Assembly (NCBI GenBank): GCA_015501585.1
Contig: JADNRY010000308.1
Span: 1-64,000 of the forward strand
Direction of reading: 5' to 3'
From: Rhodocollybia butyracea
Taxonomy: Eukaryota; Basidiomycota; Agaricomycetes; Agaricales; Omphalotaceae
DNA length: 64,000 bases
Under the pieces are notes generated by a model that worked only from the letters and a program-made list of their open reading frames with translations, made no database searches and was not told the origin of the DNA. Below are positions 22,760 to 32,964 of the stretch, in pieces. Both the position numbers and the translations under genes were made by a program. Position 1 is the stretch's first letter. Each line of letters opens with the position of its first letter.

Positions 22760-23035
22760 ATGAACAGTGGTATTGTGAGTACCTCAATACTTGAACCAAC
22801 GTGGGATTCTCAATTTCGTTCAGCCATTTTATCAAATGCAAGCTATCGCCGAGGGTCCTCATGGTGGTTCACCATTACCTGTACTGTCTTCTACGCTATC
22901 CGCTGCATCGCCGCTGCAATAATATCCGGAGATGCACCATTAACATTCAAATTTGGCAATGTTCTTTTCATTCCTTTCGTGAACTCTTCCGGCGGCTGGA
23001 TCGTCTTGACACAGCCGCCGTTGAAAGCGTTGTAG
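22760..23035 (+). CDS. Possible small ORF in CACTA interior
   Basis: An uninterrupted 91-codon plus frame starts MNSGIVSTSILEPTWDS and contains a hydrophobic stretch (WWFTITCTVFYAIRCIAAAII). It could be a one-segment membrane protein, but there is no family match and no supporting splice or promoter evidence. It might equally be chance. Confidence 0.25.
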   Translation: MNSGIVSTSILEPTWDSQFRSAILSNASYRRGSSWWFTITCTVFYAIRCIAAAIISGDAPLTFKFGNVLFIPFVNSSGGWIVLTQPPLKAL

Positions 23036-23224
23036 GCAGCTCGAGTCAGAGGCGATGAATTTCTCTTCCCCCATTACCACTCTGGCGGCCTTTAAGCTCA
23101 ATGTTCAACGCCCAGAAGTCTGAAGTGCTCTTTCCTCATTGCTAGCAACAGAACCATTACGATCTAGCCAATGCCATTGTGCGGCAGTTACTTGGGTCAT
23201 TCCAACGTACATTTGCATTGCCGT

Positions 23225-23535
23225 TAACTGTGTTTCCCCATCCCTACTGGTGGACATGCTCCGAGTTGCCACTAACCACGACTCCCCATCCTCGCTGGGG
23301 TATACGCTCCGCGTTGCCGCTAGCCATGTATCGCCATCCTCGCTGGTGGACATGCTCTGTGTCACCGCTAATCACGTTGGCTTGTCCTCGCCGGTGGACA
23401 TGCTGGATGCCACCGCTTGTCTAAAACAAACGCCACTAGCCATGTCTCCCCATCCTCGCCGTTGGACATGCTTCATGTTGCCGCTAACCACCGCGCCTCA
23501 TCCTCGCCGATGGACATGCCGGACGCCACCGCTCG
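23225..23535. repeat. 54-57-bp minisatellite
   Basis: Five to six degenerate units contain CCCATCCTCGCTGGTGGACATGC-like cores (kept to parts: CCATCCTCGC, GGTGGACATGC, GTTGCCGCTAACCA). Because the unit is close to 54 bp, both strands stay open, with peptide repeats such as SPSSLVDMLCVTANHV (plus) and STSEDGDTWLAATRS (minus). Confidence 0.75.
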
Positions 23536-24404
23536 TCTAAAACGTCACATTGCCATCAATCACAATTTTCTTATCCTCACTGATGACCTTGTCAGACGCC
23601 ATCGCTTTTCCAAAAAAACTTTTGCCCGTCCCATCCTCTCCACCGACGCGATGTTCAGGGGCGAAAGCCATCGTGTAGCAGTTACTTGGATTTTTCCTAT
23701 GCACATGCACATCCCCGTTATGCTGGATGTCATCGCTCTTTCAAGAACCTCTGGCCGCCCATTCTTTCCATGTATGTTCGGTACAATGGCCTTTTCGTTC
23801 CGTCATCCAAGTAGTAAGTTCGGGATATCTCTTCCCTCTTAATCAGTACCTATTTATGTGATTCTCCCCTTCAGGACAGTCGCTCTATTCATTGCGGTTC
23901 AAACATCAAGCTAAGTTATTTTTCGCTACGGCTAACAATTTTTTCTAAAATCAATTTCCTTGTTGGTTTACTGAAGAATGTGCTTCCTTCCTTGGCCTTT
24001 GTGATCTGTCTTTTAGACACACGTTGTAGCCTTGAGTGTAACAGTCAAGTGCAAAGAAGGTGCACATTTGTTTTTAACACGTTTTGGTTCCCGCTGATGG
24101 GTCTTATGTTCCGAACGAGTGGAAAGCAAGCATCTATAAGCTTTCGCCTCTTTGACTTTGACTTGGCTTCAGCTTACAGAAGCTTTCTAGCTTTATTTTG
24201 TGCGCTAAGACCGTTGATCTTGGGTTTGTACGCTTCATCTCTTTATTAGTTGTAGATTGCATACTTAGAAGGTGCCGCAGGTCATTGTATGTGCTGTATA
24301 AAATCCAAGATAAGTCATCTTCTTCTGTCTCTCCTGCTACTTGTAGAATCTATACCTCTTGAATATACTTTTACTGTCATATGAGACCCTTCAGTAGTGA
24401 TGGT

Positions 24405-24965
24405 GTAAGGCCCTCCAAATGATTGTTAAATGCACTCAGAATGATTGTCTAAGACACTCCAAAAGAGTGGCCAAGACAGCTGAAATGATTGTTCCAAGCA
24501 CTCAGAGTGATTGCTGAACATTCCAAATGATTGTCTCAAGACACTGTGACCCATTACCAAAAACAATTATTTAGACTGTCCTGGACAGTCAGTTTGAGTG
24601 TTTCATACCATCATTTGGAGTGTTTTTGACAATCATTTAGATAGTCCAGAACTGTTATATAGAGTGGTTAAGACTATCATATTGAGGGGTTAGGACAATC
24701 ATTGAAAGTAGTGCAGACAATCTTTAAGAGTGATTTAGACAATCATTAAGATTGGTTCAAACAGTCAATAAGATTGGTTTAGACAATCAACAAGATTGGT
24801 TCAGACAATGTATAAGATTGGTTCAAACAATCAATATAAAGGTATAAGGCAATATTTTTGAGTAAACTAGACAATCATTAAGAATGGTTCAGACAATCAA
24901 TAAGAGTGCAAGACACTCATTTAGATTGTGTTTTGGACAATCAAATTAATTGTTTTTACTTCCCG
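24405..24965. repeat. CACTA right subterminal repeat array
   Basis: About twenty degenerate copies of GACAATCATTxxGAGTG and GGTTCAGACAATCAATAAG run up to the terminal inverted repeat. The part from 24546 (ACCCATTACCAAAAACAATT) is closely related to the isolated fragment at 62440-62621. Confidence 0.8.
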
Positions 24966-24973
24966 TAGTGTCG

Positions 24974-26477
24974 TTACTTGCCAATAAAAAAATAACCCTT
25001 GAACGAGTTTTTTGCATATCCAACTCACTACTCCAATTCACCATTGTCTGGGTCTAGATAGGTAAGCAGGCATAAAAAGGTATACCGGTATTACCATGGT
25101 TTCCCGTTGCAACTCGTACTTTTGGAAAGACGGTGTCCCTTTACCTGTGACTACGCGTGAAAACATGATAAATGCCTCGGGAGTCGTACTACTCGTCCAT
25201 GACACCGACGGCCCGTTATTCCCAGCCGTATCGCGCAGCATTGTGTGACATTGAACTTTGAAGTCAGGGCAGTCAGCGCTTCAACCTAGGCGAAGCGGAA
25301 CCGTGGCTCCCAGAGATTTTGAAAGCAGTGGATAGGAGAATTCCATGGACAGTGTTTCGAAAAGAGAACACTAGGGCTGTCGTGCACGAAGATTCTGTTG
25401 CCATTGTGACGAAACGGGGTAGATTAAATGAGGACGTGAAGCACGAGTATGCATATCTCATCCGAATACAACAAAGGCTCGAATATACGTCTCGAGTCTG
25501 AAAGGACACGGTGTTGTTGACGTTCCACGTTCGAGGCCTTGAGGCGAGAGAGGACCTGGACAGGGAAGGATTTGTAGAGAGTAAGGATATAAAGAAAATG
25601 AGAAAAGATCATAGAATGGCATGGACAACGTACCGAATGAGAAAAGACTCCTTTGCAATCCTAAGAGACCATAGAGGTGCGTGCTGTGAACAGAAGAGCC
25701 TGGCTGCCTGGGCCTGAGATCTGAGATCTTGAGATCTTGAGCGATTTTGGCATGTTTTCACTGCAATCATGGTCCTAAACTTGAAATTTTGAAACACCGG
25801 TTTTCTCTTGGTAATTTGCATACTCTCAATTGCGACTCCTCGTCGATCGTAGCATAAGAACTTGGAGATTTGGATTCGGAGAGATGCAGAAAAGCGCGTT
25901 GTTTATTTGAACGGGCCGACAGCGGAACCCGAATAAGCGCCCATCGGTTATCCTGTCGTCTGTTTCTTCCACCAAACTGCATTACCTCTACTGTGAGGCT
26001 TTGATCAATAATTTACTCTCAAATCTGTATAACGCAACTTCGGCCATGTCGACCACTTTCACGTTCTCTATCAATGTTTCCCCAACCGCTGTTCAGCTTG
26101 CCAATAACGCATCTCTACTGTCAGCTACTGTCCATCGTCGCCACTCTCCTCCAGCTATAACTTCTAGTCTATTTGCATGACTACCAGCGGCGTCATTTAC
26201 GCTTTTCTTCTCGACTTTAATGTCCCTGTCGATATCCGCAATATGTGTCCTGCTTACTACCTGAGCTATGTACATGTACGCTATATCAAATTTCTTCTGG
26301 TTTTGTATTGATCGCGTTACTCTTAGTCTCTTAGGTTCACAACTGAGATGAAAGACTCTATCCCGGGCCCCCTTGCCATTATCGTAAATCCTAGCGATTG
26401 ACGATGAGCCGGTAAATGCCATTCCGACATCTGGGTCCTCCAGAACTCCGATATCATGATCTTATCCATTACGGTCA
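24974..26477 (+). pseudogene. Unrecognised gene remnants
   Basis: A plus-strand exon-like frame at about 25291-25501 reads GEAEPWLPEILKAVDRRIPW and VVHEDSVAIVTKRGRLNEDV, followed after a stop by a second frame with GLEAREDLDREGF and KKMRKDHRMAWTTYRMRKD (25511-25717). Further on, 26046-26180 starts MSTTFTFSINVSPTAV, and a frame containing FLLDFNVPVDIRNMCPAYY (about 26187-26310) follows. These look like eroded exons of one or two genes, but no domain can be named. Confidence 0.3.
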
Positions 26478-26693
26478 ATGTTGGCGCCAAGCTTTGCTGA
26501 ACATACGCACTACAGCAGCCAGCGAAGAACTCTAGTACATGATAGTGCGTAATCAGTGGTACCTATTTGCCAGTGTGTTCTAACACTTCACGTGTAGCTG
26601 TTTCGAATTCCATTCTCTCAATTTCTGAAATTTACTGTTCAGTGTTCTTACAGAACGCCCCTTACACATCTGCTTTACTCACGCGTTCTTTAT
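26478..26693 (+). pseudogene. Dispersed repeat copy 2 fused to a DUF6535 gene fragment
   Basis: 26478-26636 is the partner of 1-165. Immediately after it, 26637-26693 is a 57-bp copy of 29144-29200 of the DUF6535 gene with three mismatches. The junction shows that a piece of the gene family was joined to the dispersed repeat before or during duplication. Confidence 0.7.
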
Positions 26694-27423
26694 GAACTCT
26701 CTTGGGGAATATTTACAAGCATCAGGCTTGTTGGTACAACAGTGTCTTGGATACAAAGGCAAGCAATCTGTTATTGAACTTTAGCTTGCTAAACCAATTA
26801 TCCACTTGTTATCCACTAACCAGAAGTCCTCCTTGTCAAATTAGACCAGCGGCTTTAAGGATCAACTTATGTCCAAAATCTCCGAAATCAAAAATCCAAG
26901 TGGGCTCGTCATCGAACTGGGCAATCTCATGGGCCATGTAATTTTTTTCTTCAATTAAGTATTTGTGCATGAACACCAAAAGTAACTTCCTTCCAGTGGT
27001 CGGCCGGCTTTTGGCAATATATAGTCAAGGAGAATCGAGATAATGTTCCTATTTTCAAGGGCGCAACACTAAGTATACTGTTGGAAATGTCATCCTTAGT
27101 CTATACATGTTCATGCACTACTACCTCACCCAAACCACTTGAGGGCCGCAATCTATGAATTTCGAGTTAAGTCCCGGAGAATCAGATACGATGCCCGATT
27201 GTGCAGCCTTTCTTGGTTTTCAAGAGTGCTTACCAGGGAGAAATTAGAATGCAGAACGGTAGAGAGCTAAACTCTGTACACTGGATCTTTCCATCTTTTA
27301 CCATGTGACTGTGTTTGATTGGAGCTGTCCAGTGCCATCTTCTATTTAGTAGCCCACGTTGCATCAATCCTCCTTCCTTCCTCTGACCTTCGTCGTCTAC
27401 TACACCAACCAACAAACCAACCA
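26694..27423. other. Upstream region of DUF6535 gene
   Basis: 26752-26930 is a diverged relative of 4760-4920 (shared words ACAAAGGCAAGC, GGCTTTAAGGATCAACTTATG). Nothing else is identifiable; no obvious TATA box was seen close to the start codon. Confidence 0.35.
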
Positions 27424-27457
27424 ATGGAGCAACCTTTAAAAGCTACGCTTGATGATA

Positions 27458-27830
27458 CATCAGGAAAAGCCGTTTTTGCCTAGGTGACCCCAGAGTGGCC
27501 TAAAGCAAACTAGGTGACCTATGAATCCTATGGCATCCTAGGAATTTGGGCTGGTCCCTTGCCAGTCAAGGCTCTTGAGGATTCCCTAGGGTATCCTAGG
27601 CAAACCCAGGGCAAGCCTAGGTTTGCCCAGGTTTGCCCAGGTGTTCCCCAGGTGTTCCCCAGGAGCACCTGGGCAAACCTGGGCAAACCTAGGCTTGCCT
27701 AGGGAATCCTCAAGAGCCTTGACTGGCAAGGGACCAGCCCAAATTCCTAGGATGCCATAGGATTCATAGGTCACCTAGTTTGCTTTAGGCCACTCTGGGG
27801 TCACCTAGGCAAAAACGGCTTTTCCTGATG
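27458..27830. mobile_element. Foldback MITE, 373 bp, TSD TA
   Basis: The element is almost entirely one long palindrome: CATCAGGAAAAGCCG at the left and its inverse at the right, with arms of about 180 bp meeting in CCTGGG/CCCAGG-rich repeats near 27640-27680. TA flanks both ends (27456-27457 and 27831-27832). A second member with the same terminal 11 bases is at 60405-60606. It lies inside codon 12 of the DUF6535 gene. Confidence 0.85.
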
Positions 27831-28026
27831 TAATCAATTTGTAACGAACCATTCAAATGAAGTGCTTTCCCTCCTGCGTAGTATGCATTCCATGATGCAG
27901 GCGCGCAAGGAACGTGAGACTTCCATTCTGCGATCCAGTTTAGATCCTGCACATCCAGCTCTCACGCCTGTAACATCTCAGACTCAGATAACAGATGATA
28001 TATTCATGCCCTCCTTGTCCCATATC

Positions 28027-28046
28027 CAAGTTGTACCAAGTTGTAC
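28027..28046 (+). repeat. 10-bp tandem duplication causing frameshift in DUF6535 gene
   Basis: CAAGTTGTAC occurs twice in tandem. With one copy, IQVVP continues into ITEPTSPQPDEV in frame; with two copies the frame is lost and hits a stop at 28078-28080. Confidence 0.85.
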
Positions 28047-29559
28047 CAATAACAGAACCGACATCCCCACAACCAGATGAAGTCAACTTGAAGCCTGAAG
28101 AAATAGAGCCTGCTTGGGCACCTGATCCACCAAATAGTAATGCTCCCTCTGCCCAGGCATCTGATTTACAAGCTGGTAGTTTCACAAGTATATTGACCTC
28201 CCTCCATGATGCAGTCTCGAACTTGCAGAACTCTATCACTGGTTCAGAGAAGAGGATAGAGCAAGGCACCAAAAATGGACCTTTCAAGGTTCATCAGTTT
28301 GGATTGAAAAAAGAACAAGCAACGCAAGATTCTTTGGCAGGTATGTAAACAGCCCCTGCATATTTATTTTCAAAGTTGCTGACTCTCATCAATGGTAGCA
28401 AACTACGATTATACACTCAAATACCCGGAGGATGAACGTTATCAGAAGCTGGGCCCGGAAGCTCGTATCTGGAGGGTCTACGGTGATGAAGCAACTGCTT
28501 TCGACGCTGATATGGTCGGGGAATTGAGTGACAGTTTGGATATCTTATTGGTCTTTGTATGCTTTGTGGCACATCATTTAGATTTAACTTGCTCATGCCT
28601 TCACAGGCTGGTCTTTTCTCTGCTGTCCTCACAACATTTGTGGTACAGACATCACAGTCACTCTCTCAAGATTATACTCAGCTCTCTGCATCTTATCTTA
28701 GTGAGTTGACCCTGCTGGTCCACGCAAATACAAATAGTACTGCCATTTCAAACATTCCTCTTACCAGTACCGCATTTGCTCCCGCCATCCTTGATCTATG
28801 GATAAATGGCTTGTGGTTTGCAAGCCTTACCATCTCACTCTCTGTTGCTCTATTTGCAGTACTTGCAAAACAGTGGCTTCGCCAGTATATGTCTATGATT
28901 ACTGGCACACCCCGGGAACGAGCATTTATTCGCCAATTTCGCTTTGATGGGCTCGAGGAATGGCATGTTCAGTCACTCATTGGAGTGCTCCCCTCTTTCC
29001 TTCACCTCGCCCTGATATTATTCCTTGCTGGAATTGTCATTTTTCTCATCCCTCTAAGCACCATCATGGCATATATTGTTGGTGCTATCTCTGTGACTGT
29101 TGTTATCCTTTACCTCGTGGCGACAGCCCTTCCACTATTCATAGTTCAGTGTTCTTACAGAACAACCCTTACACATCTGCTTTACTCACGCGTTATTTAT
29201 TTGTTGGCTTGGGCAACATATGCCATCATATGGTCCGTCTCCAACTGGATAAAGGAACAATTCCTGAATACGGAGCCTACAGTTTGGGATATGCCAGATG
29301 TTAGGAACACTTTAAAAGAAGGGGAGCATTCCGCAGCTTGTCACCACGAGAACCAGGATTTAGCTTCTCTGGCATGGCTTGGCAACTATACCTCCAATCC
29401 ATCTGCAACGAGTGTTCTTTTTCGGTCACTCGGGGCATTTTCTTCTTCAATGTCCACAAAGCTGGAGGAGGTCCTATATGATTCTTATGCCATTCATGAA
29501 ATGAGATTAGAACGGACCATCAAACATCTGCACACTTCAGCAAATCTAGATGAGTTGGA

Positions 29560-29564
29560 GAGCT
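29560..29564. repeat. TSD GAGCT of the LTR retrotransposon (left copy)
   Basis: GAGCT at 29560-29564 and 33763-33767 flank the outer TG and CA of the element. Five bases is the usual integrase-generated TSD. Removing the element and one copy restores the DUF6535 frame exactly. Confidence 0.9.
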
Positions 29565-30194
29565 TGTAAAGATCTGTTCACAATTGGATCTTCCCAATGT
29601 ACAGTATAGCGAGGGGCCCGTTGGGCAGATTTACTACAATATCGAGTTTTGGTGTCACTGATTTAACAGTGTGGTTTCCAATGGTTCTTCTGTGTTAACA
29701 GGTAATATTCTGGTATTCTGAAGGAACAGATGTGACGTCTTCTGTGGTAAGCAGGTAAATGTAGTTCTTCTGTGGTAAGCAGGTAAAGGTGGTTCTTCTG
29801 TGGTAATCAGGTATTCTTCTGTTGTAAGCAGGTAATTGGTGATGCTTCTGGATATTCACAGTTAGCAACTAAGGTTCATATCAAGGTTCAGTTCACAGCT
29901 ATGCTGCACAGAGGTAATAATTCCAAAATAACAAGGCTGGGGTACAATGTATCTACTGAGCGGTATTTATACTAGCTACCTAAGTCATATTGAGTCATTC
30001 CAAGTCATGTTCCGAGTCATTTTGACTCATATAATATAATTCATTTCCGGTTCCGGGTTCCGGGTCATTATATTGCACCCGAAATTAGACCATATGACTC
30101 GTTTGTTATCAAATGTCATTAATACAATATTGAGACAATCATGTGCTCAATCATGTGTCCAATTTGTCAGTCAGGAAATGTTCACTTCCTGACA
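29565..30194 (-). repeat. 3' LTR (left), 630 bp
   Basis: U3 is 29939-30194, with a TATAAATAC box on the minus strand (29963-29971). R-U5 is 29565-29938, starting AGCCTTGTTATT on the minus strand. It carries one more 28-bp repeat unit (GTGGTAAGCAGGTAAA...) than the 5' LTR. The duplicated U3 promoter here would read out into the 5' part of the broken DUF6535 gene, antisense to it. Confidence 0.9.
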
Positions 30195-30197
30195 GTA

Positions 30198-30208
30198 TTC
30201 CCTCCTTC
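30198..30208 (-). promoter_or_regulatory. Polypurine tract
   Basis: GAAGGAGGGAA on the minus strand lies three bases before the start of the 3' LTR, the position required for plus-strand cDNA priming. Confidence 0.7.
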
Positions 30209-30250
30209 ACAAGCCTGAGCCCTCGAAGGCTTAGGATCTTCTCCTCCACT

Positions 30251-31693
30251 TTAGAAATTATTTTCCCAATAATTCTCTTCCTGCTCCATTGTATCCATCA
30301 TCTCCAGATAGTTCCCATATTCCTCTTCCCACATCTCTGCCTGCTGCTCACACTCATCATAGTATCCCCCACTGTCTTCTGCTCCTTGATCCATGATATT
30401 AGGTTCCTGATTGCAGTCTCCTTCAAAGTGATCTGTCATTTGATTCCCATGTTCCTCACTGGAGTAGTTTATTGCTTCTCCTTCTTCCTCCATGAGTACA
30501 GGTCCTTGATGATAATGGGCATTCTGCTCCATCATCTCATTATACTCAAGATATTCTCCATACCCTTCATTCCAACTCATTTGTTGATGTGGATCCTCAC
30601 TATAATATCCACTCTCCCAGGTTCCTTCCTGCATGATCCTATGGTCTTGATCATTCTCCCACTCTTCCTGATCAAACATTCCAGGATGTTTCTTGTGCTC
30701 CTCATACACATCTTCTTGTGAATTCAAGTCATGATTTCCTGAGTTGCTCATCAGATCCCCTTCACCTCTAGGAGCTTCCTCCCATTCTCCTTCACCATTT
30801 GAGGATTCAGGCATAGGAGAATGATCCACAGCACCAAATAATCTAACCCCTGGATTGACAGATTTATTGGCACACATCTGGATATTTTTCTGTTCAGGGT
30901 GATTGTATGGTCCTTGTGATTTCCTGTAGTGATGCTGCACTTCAGTATTGTCTTTGACTGAGTCTGACCAACATTCACTGTTGTCCATGCTTGAATACCT
31001 GTAAGGCTGGGGATAAGTATGAGCTAATTGAAGTTTCTTAGGACTGGTAAGTCCTTGCATACGAGAACCTTTATGTTTCGTATCCGGGCGCTCGTTTAAG
31101 CGCTCAATTGCATCTTGAAACTTGGTTGCCTTTTGCCCTGCTTGTCCACTATTCCACTGCTTCTCTTTCCGCATATCAAGCTTGGATGATTTGTGAGCAC
31201 TTGCTAAAACATGGCCATCAAATCTGGCAGGATTTTCTGCACTTATTCTAGTGAGGCCTTGTTTCCTTCTCAAGTTCTCAGTCTCACTTGGAGGTTGAAC
31301 CTGGCATTTAATGTCTTTGTGTATGTTCCCGCTGTTATGGTGCTTAGATTTTAGGCCAGAGAGTGGCAGTGTATGCCGAAAGTCTTCCCAACCATTATTA
31401 TTGCTTGGGTATGAATAGTGAAAGTGGATTGAATGATCGGAACGACTCTCATGTTGCGCGACGATTGGACGCTCGGTTACAACAAGTGGGCGCTTAATCG
31501 AGCGCTCCGAGGAGCCGGTTCGAGTCACTGCCAGCTCATCGTGTTTCGTCTCTACTTTCCTTGTTCTTTCATTGCTTTCAGTCTTTGGATTTCTGTGGAT
31601 GATTGTACTATTTGTTTCTGCCTTCACTGTACCACCTTTTCCCAGAGGTTTGAGGGACTCAACAATGGAAGAAGCTCGACGGCGAGACGGCAT
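30251..31693 (-). CDS. Retrotransposon ORF-c: basic N-half, acidic Gln/Glu/Tyr/Met-rich C-half
   Basis: A single open frame of 480 codons from MPSRRRASSIVE; the same frame is open further upstream (PKQPSQLAGSTQENLEN), overlapping ORF-b, so its true start may be by frameshift from ORF-b. The first 300 residues are basic and polar. The last 180 are strongly acidic and low-complexity (blocks such as MFDQEEWENDQDHRIMQEG and GYYSEDPHQQMSWNEGYG), resembling prion-like or intrinsically disordered tails. No zinc knuckle, protease or polymerase motif was seen. By position it could be part of a Gag-like particle protein; function unknown. Confidence 0.6.
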   Translation of the reverse strand: MPSRRRASSIVESLKPLGKGGTVKAETNSTIIHRNPKTESNERTRKVETKHDELAVTRTGSSERSIKRPLVVTERPIVAQHESRSDHSIHFHYSYPSNNNGWEDFRHTLPLSGLKSKHHNSGNIHKDIKCQVQPPSETENLRRKQGLTRISAENPARFDGHVLASAHKSSKLDMRKEKQWNSGQAGQKATKFQDAIERLNERPDTKHKGSRMQGLTSPKKLQLAHTYPQPYRYSSMDNSECWSDSVKDNTEVQHHYRKSQGPYNHPEQKNIQMCANKSVNPGVRLFGAVDHSPMPESSNGEGEWEEAPRGEGDLMSNSGNHDLNSQEDVYEEHKKHPGMFDQEEWENDQDHRIMQEGTWESGYYSEDPHQQMSWNEGYGEYLEYNEMMEQNAHYHQGPVLMEEEGEAINYSSEEHGNQMTDHFEGDCNQEPNIMDQGAEDSGGYYDECEQQAEMWEEEYGNYLEMMDTMEQEENYWENNF

Positions 31694-31758
31694 GAATTTG
31701 GATGTATCAGCAGCAATTTCAGGTGCGTGATTTTCGAGATTTTCTTGTGTGCTTCCTG

Positions 31759-32178
31759 CTAGCTGACTGGGTTGCTTAGGATTATTACTATTCTTGTAGA
31801 CGTTGCCTGAAGCTTCATTTGTGCAGGAGGACTTGATCGATCTTTGGATGAATTAATTGATCGATTGGATGACTCGATCGCTCTATCGGATGCGTCGATC
31901 GATCTGTTATCTGATTTGATCAATTTTTTACTGGCTAGTACCTGATTAACCGCTACTAGGACACTTGTAGCCACGTTGTTCTTTAGCAATGCCTGGTAGA
32001 GCTGATGTGTGAGTTGGCTATCACTCAAGATGTATGCTAAGGGATGCTGTAGGACCAAAACATCATGACTCCATGTACTCGATACTGGTGAGGTTTTCTG
32101 AGTCATTTTTGGATTAGGCCTCACATCCGTGTCTTTTGCAGTTATCTCGGACCCGTTTAGGATGTGCGTTGATTGCAT
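31759..32178 (-). CDS. Retrotransposon ORF-b, same frame as ORF-a beyond a TGA
   Basis: 139 codons starting MQSTHILNGSEITAKD, in the same frame as ORF-a and separated from it by one TGA (32197-32199) and six sense codons. The N-terminal ILNGSEITAKD resembles the C-terminal ILNESKITTND of ORF-a, suggesting a short internal duplication around the stop. The C-terminal half has Ser/Asp-Arg-Ser-Ile repeats. No domain recognised. Expression would need readthrough, reinitiation or a spliced message. Confidence 0.55.
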   Translation of the reverse strand: MQSTHILNGSEITAKDTDVRPNPKMTQKTSPVSSTWSHDVLVLQHPLAYILSDSQLTHQLYQALLKNNVATSVLVAVNQVLASKKLIKSDNRSIDASDRAIESSNRSINSSKDRSSPPAQMKLQATSTRIVIILSNPVS

Positions 32179-32196
32179 TTCAGTACTTCGTTCACC

Positions 32197-32964
32197 TCAT
32201 GAGTCATTTGTCGTGATTTTGGATTCATTTAGGATGCGTGCGACTCGAAGCTCACTATCCTGATTCTCTCGGCGAACTGCTCTGCGCGCCTTGCGGTTTA
32301 GAAATGGCCGTCCATGAAATGCACGAATATTTGGTGAGTCCTTTACCACTGCATGCCGAGTTTCCAACTGAATTTTGTCCTCCATAGATTTCTGTTTGTC
32401 TGGAACATAGCTTGGTGATGATGGAGATTCCGGATGGCTCGTTGGACTAAGTGGTACAGCACTGTCATGGGTTGTGTTGGGGATTGCTTGGGATTTGGTG
32501 CTCGGTACATGTGTTGTAATAGGAGCCAATTGGGAAGTAGGCATATGCGCATTGCTGCATGTTTGAATTTGGTTGCTCCGGATGATTACGGTTCGTCTCA
32601 GCTTCTGGGGCAGCCACAGATGATTTCTGATGAGAATAGCCATTGTGTCCCAGATGTTCTCGAATTCTCGACGCACATGCGGATCATGAAGGTGCATTTG
32701 GATATAATCTGGTACCGAATCCACCTCCCATAATGGAATGGCATAAACGAGATCCATTACCTCTTTGTAAGTCCAGCCTTCGATGTCTATACCCATTGCT
32801 GTTGCTGATGCGGCACATAGGTTCTTGACAGTATGTATGATTTCCTGGAACTTATGAGATGATATATGTATAGGACCGGTAGCATCTTTGACAGCGAGAA
32901 TAAAGTTTCGTAGGATGAAGTTTGCCAGTTGATTATCGAATTTGTCAGACATTTTTGGATTCAC
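32197..32964 (-). CDS. Retrotransposon ORF-a, putative Gag-like protein
   Basis: 255 codons from MNPKMSDKFDNQ, 185 nt downstream of the priming site, the usual place of gag. The N-terminal 150 residues look like a folded, mostly helical domain (FILRNFILAVKDATG, MDLVYAIPLWEVDSVPDYI, FENIWDTMAILIRNHLWLPQ). A Pro/Ser/Thr-rich linker and a basic end (GRPFLNRKARRAVRREN) follow. I cannot match it to a known Gag family, so the role is inferred from position only. Confidence 0.6.
   Translation of the reverse strand: MNPKMSDKFDNQLANFILRNFILAVKDATGPIHISSHKFQEIIHTVKNLCAASATAMGIDIEGWTYKEVMDLVYAIPLWEVDSVPDYIQMHLHDPHVRREFENIWDTMAILIRNHLWLPQKLRRTVIIRSNQIQTCSNAHMPTSQLAPITTHVPSTKSQAIPNTTHDSAVPLSPTSHPESPSSPSYVPDKQKSMEDKIQLETRHAVVKDSPNIRAFHGRPFLNRKARRAVRRENQDSELRVARILNESKITTNDS

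Larger units (their letters stand above)
17079..24970. mobile_element. CACTA (EnSpm/CMC) DNA transposon, 7.9 kb, nested and probably non-autonomous
   Basis: Left end CACTACGGGAAGGAAAAACA and right end (inverse strand) CACTACGGGAAGTAAAAACA are terminal inverted repeats continuing into AATTTGATTGTC, with 3-bp TSDs outside. Both subterminal zones (17090-17475 and 24405-24965) hold many degenerate copies of GACAATCATTTxGAGTG, the subterminal arrays expected of CACTA elements. I find no recognisable Tnp transposase. The interior contains two younger hAT insertions, an LTR fragment, a minisatellite and gene-like cargo. Confidence 0.85.

Noticed and set aside
30143..30721. 192-codon plus-strand ORF
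   Set aside because: It is the antisense shadow of the low-complexity end of retrotransposon ORF-c; its Leu/Ile/Phe-rich composition is the complement of the Glu/Gln/Asn-rich frame.
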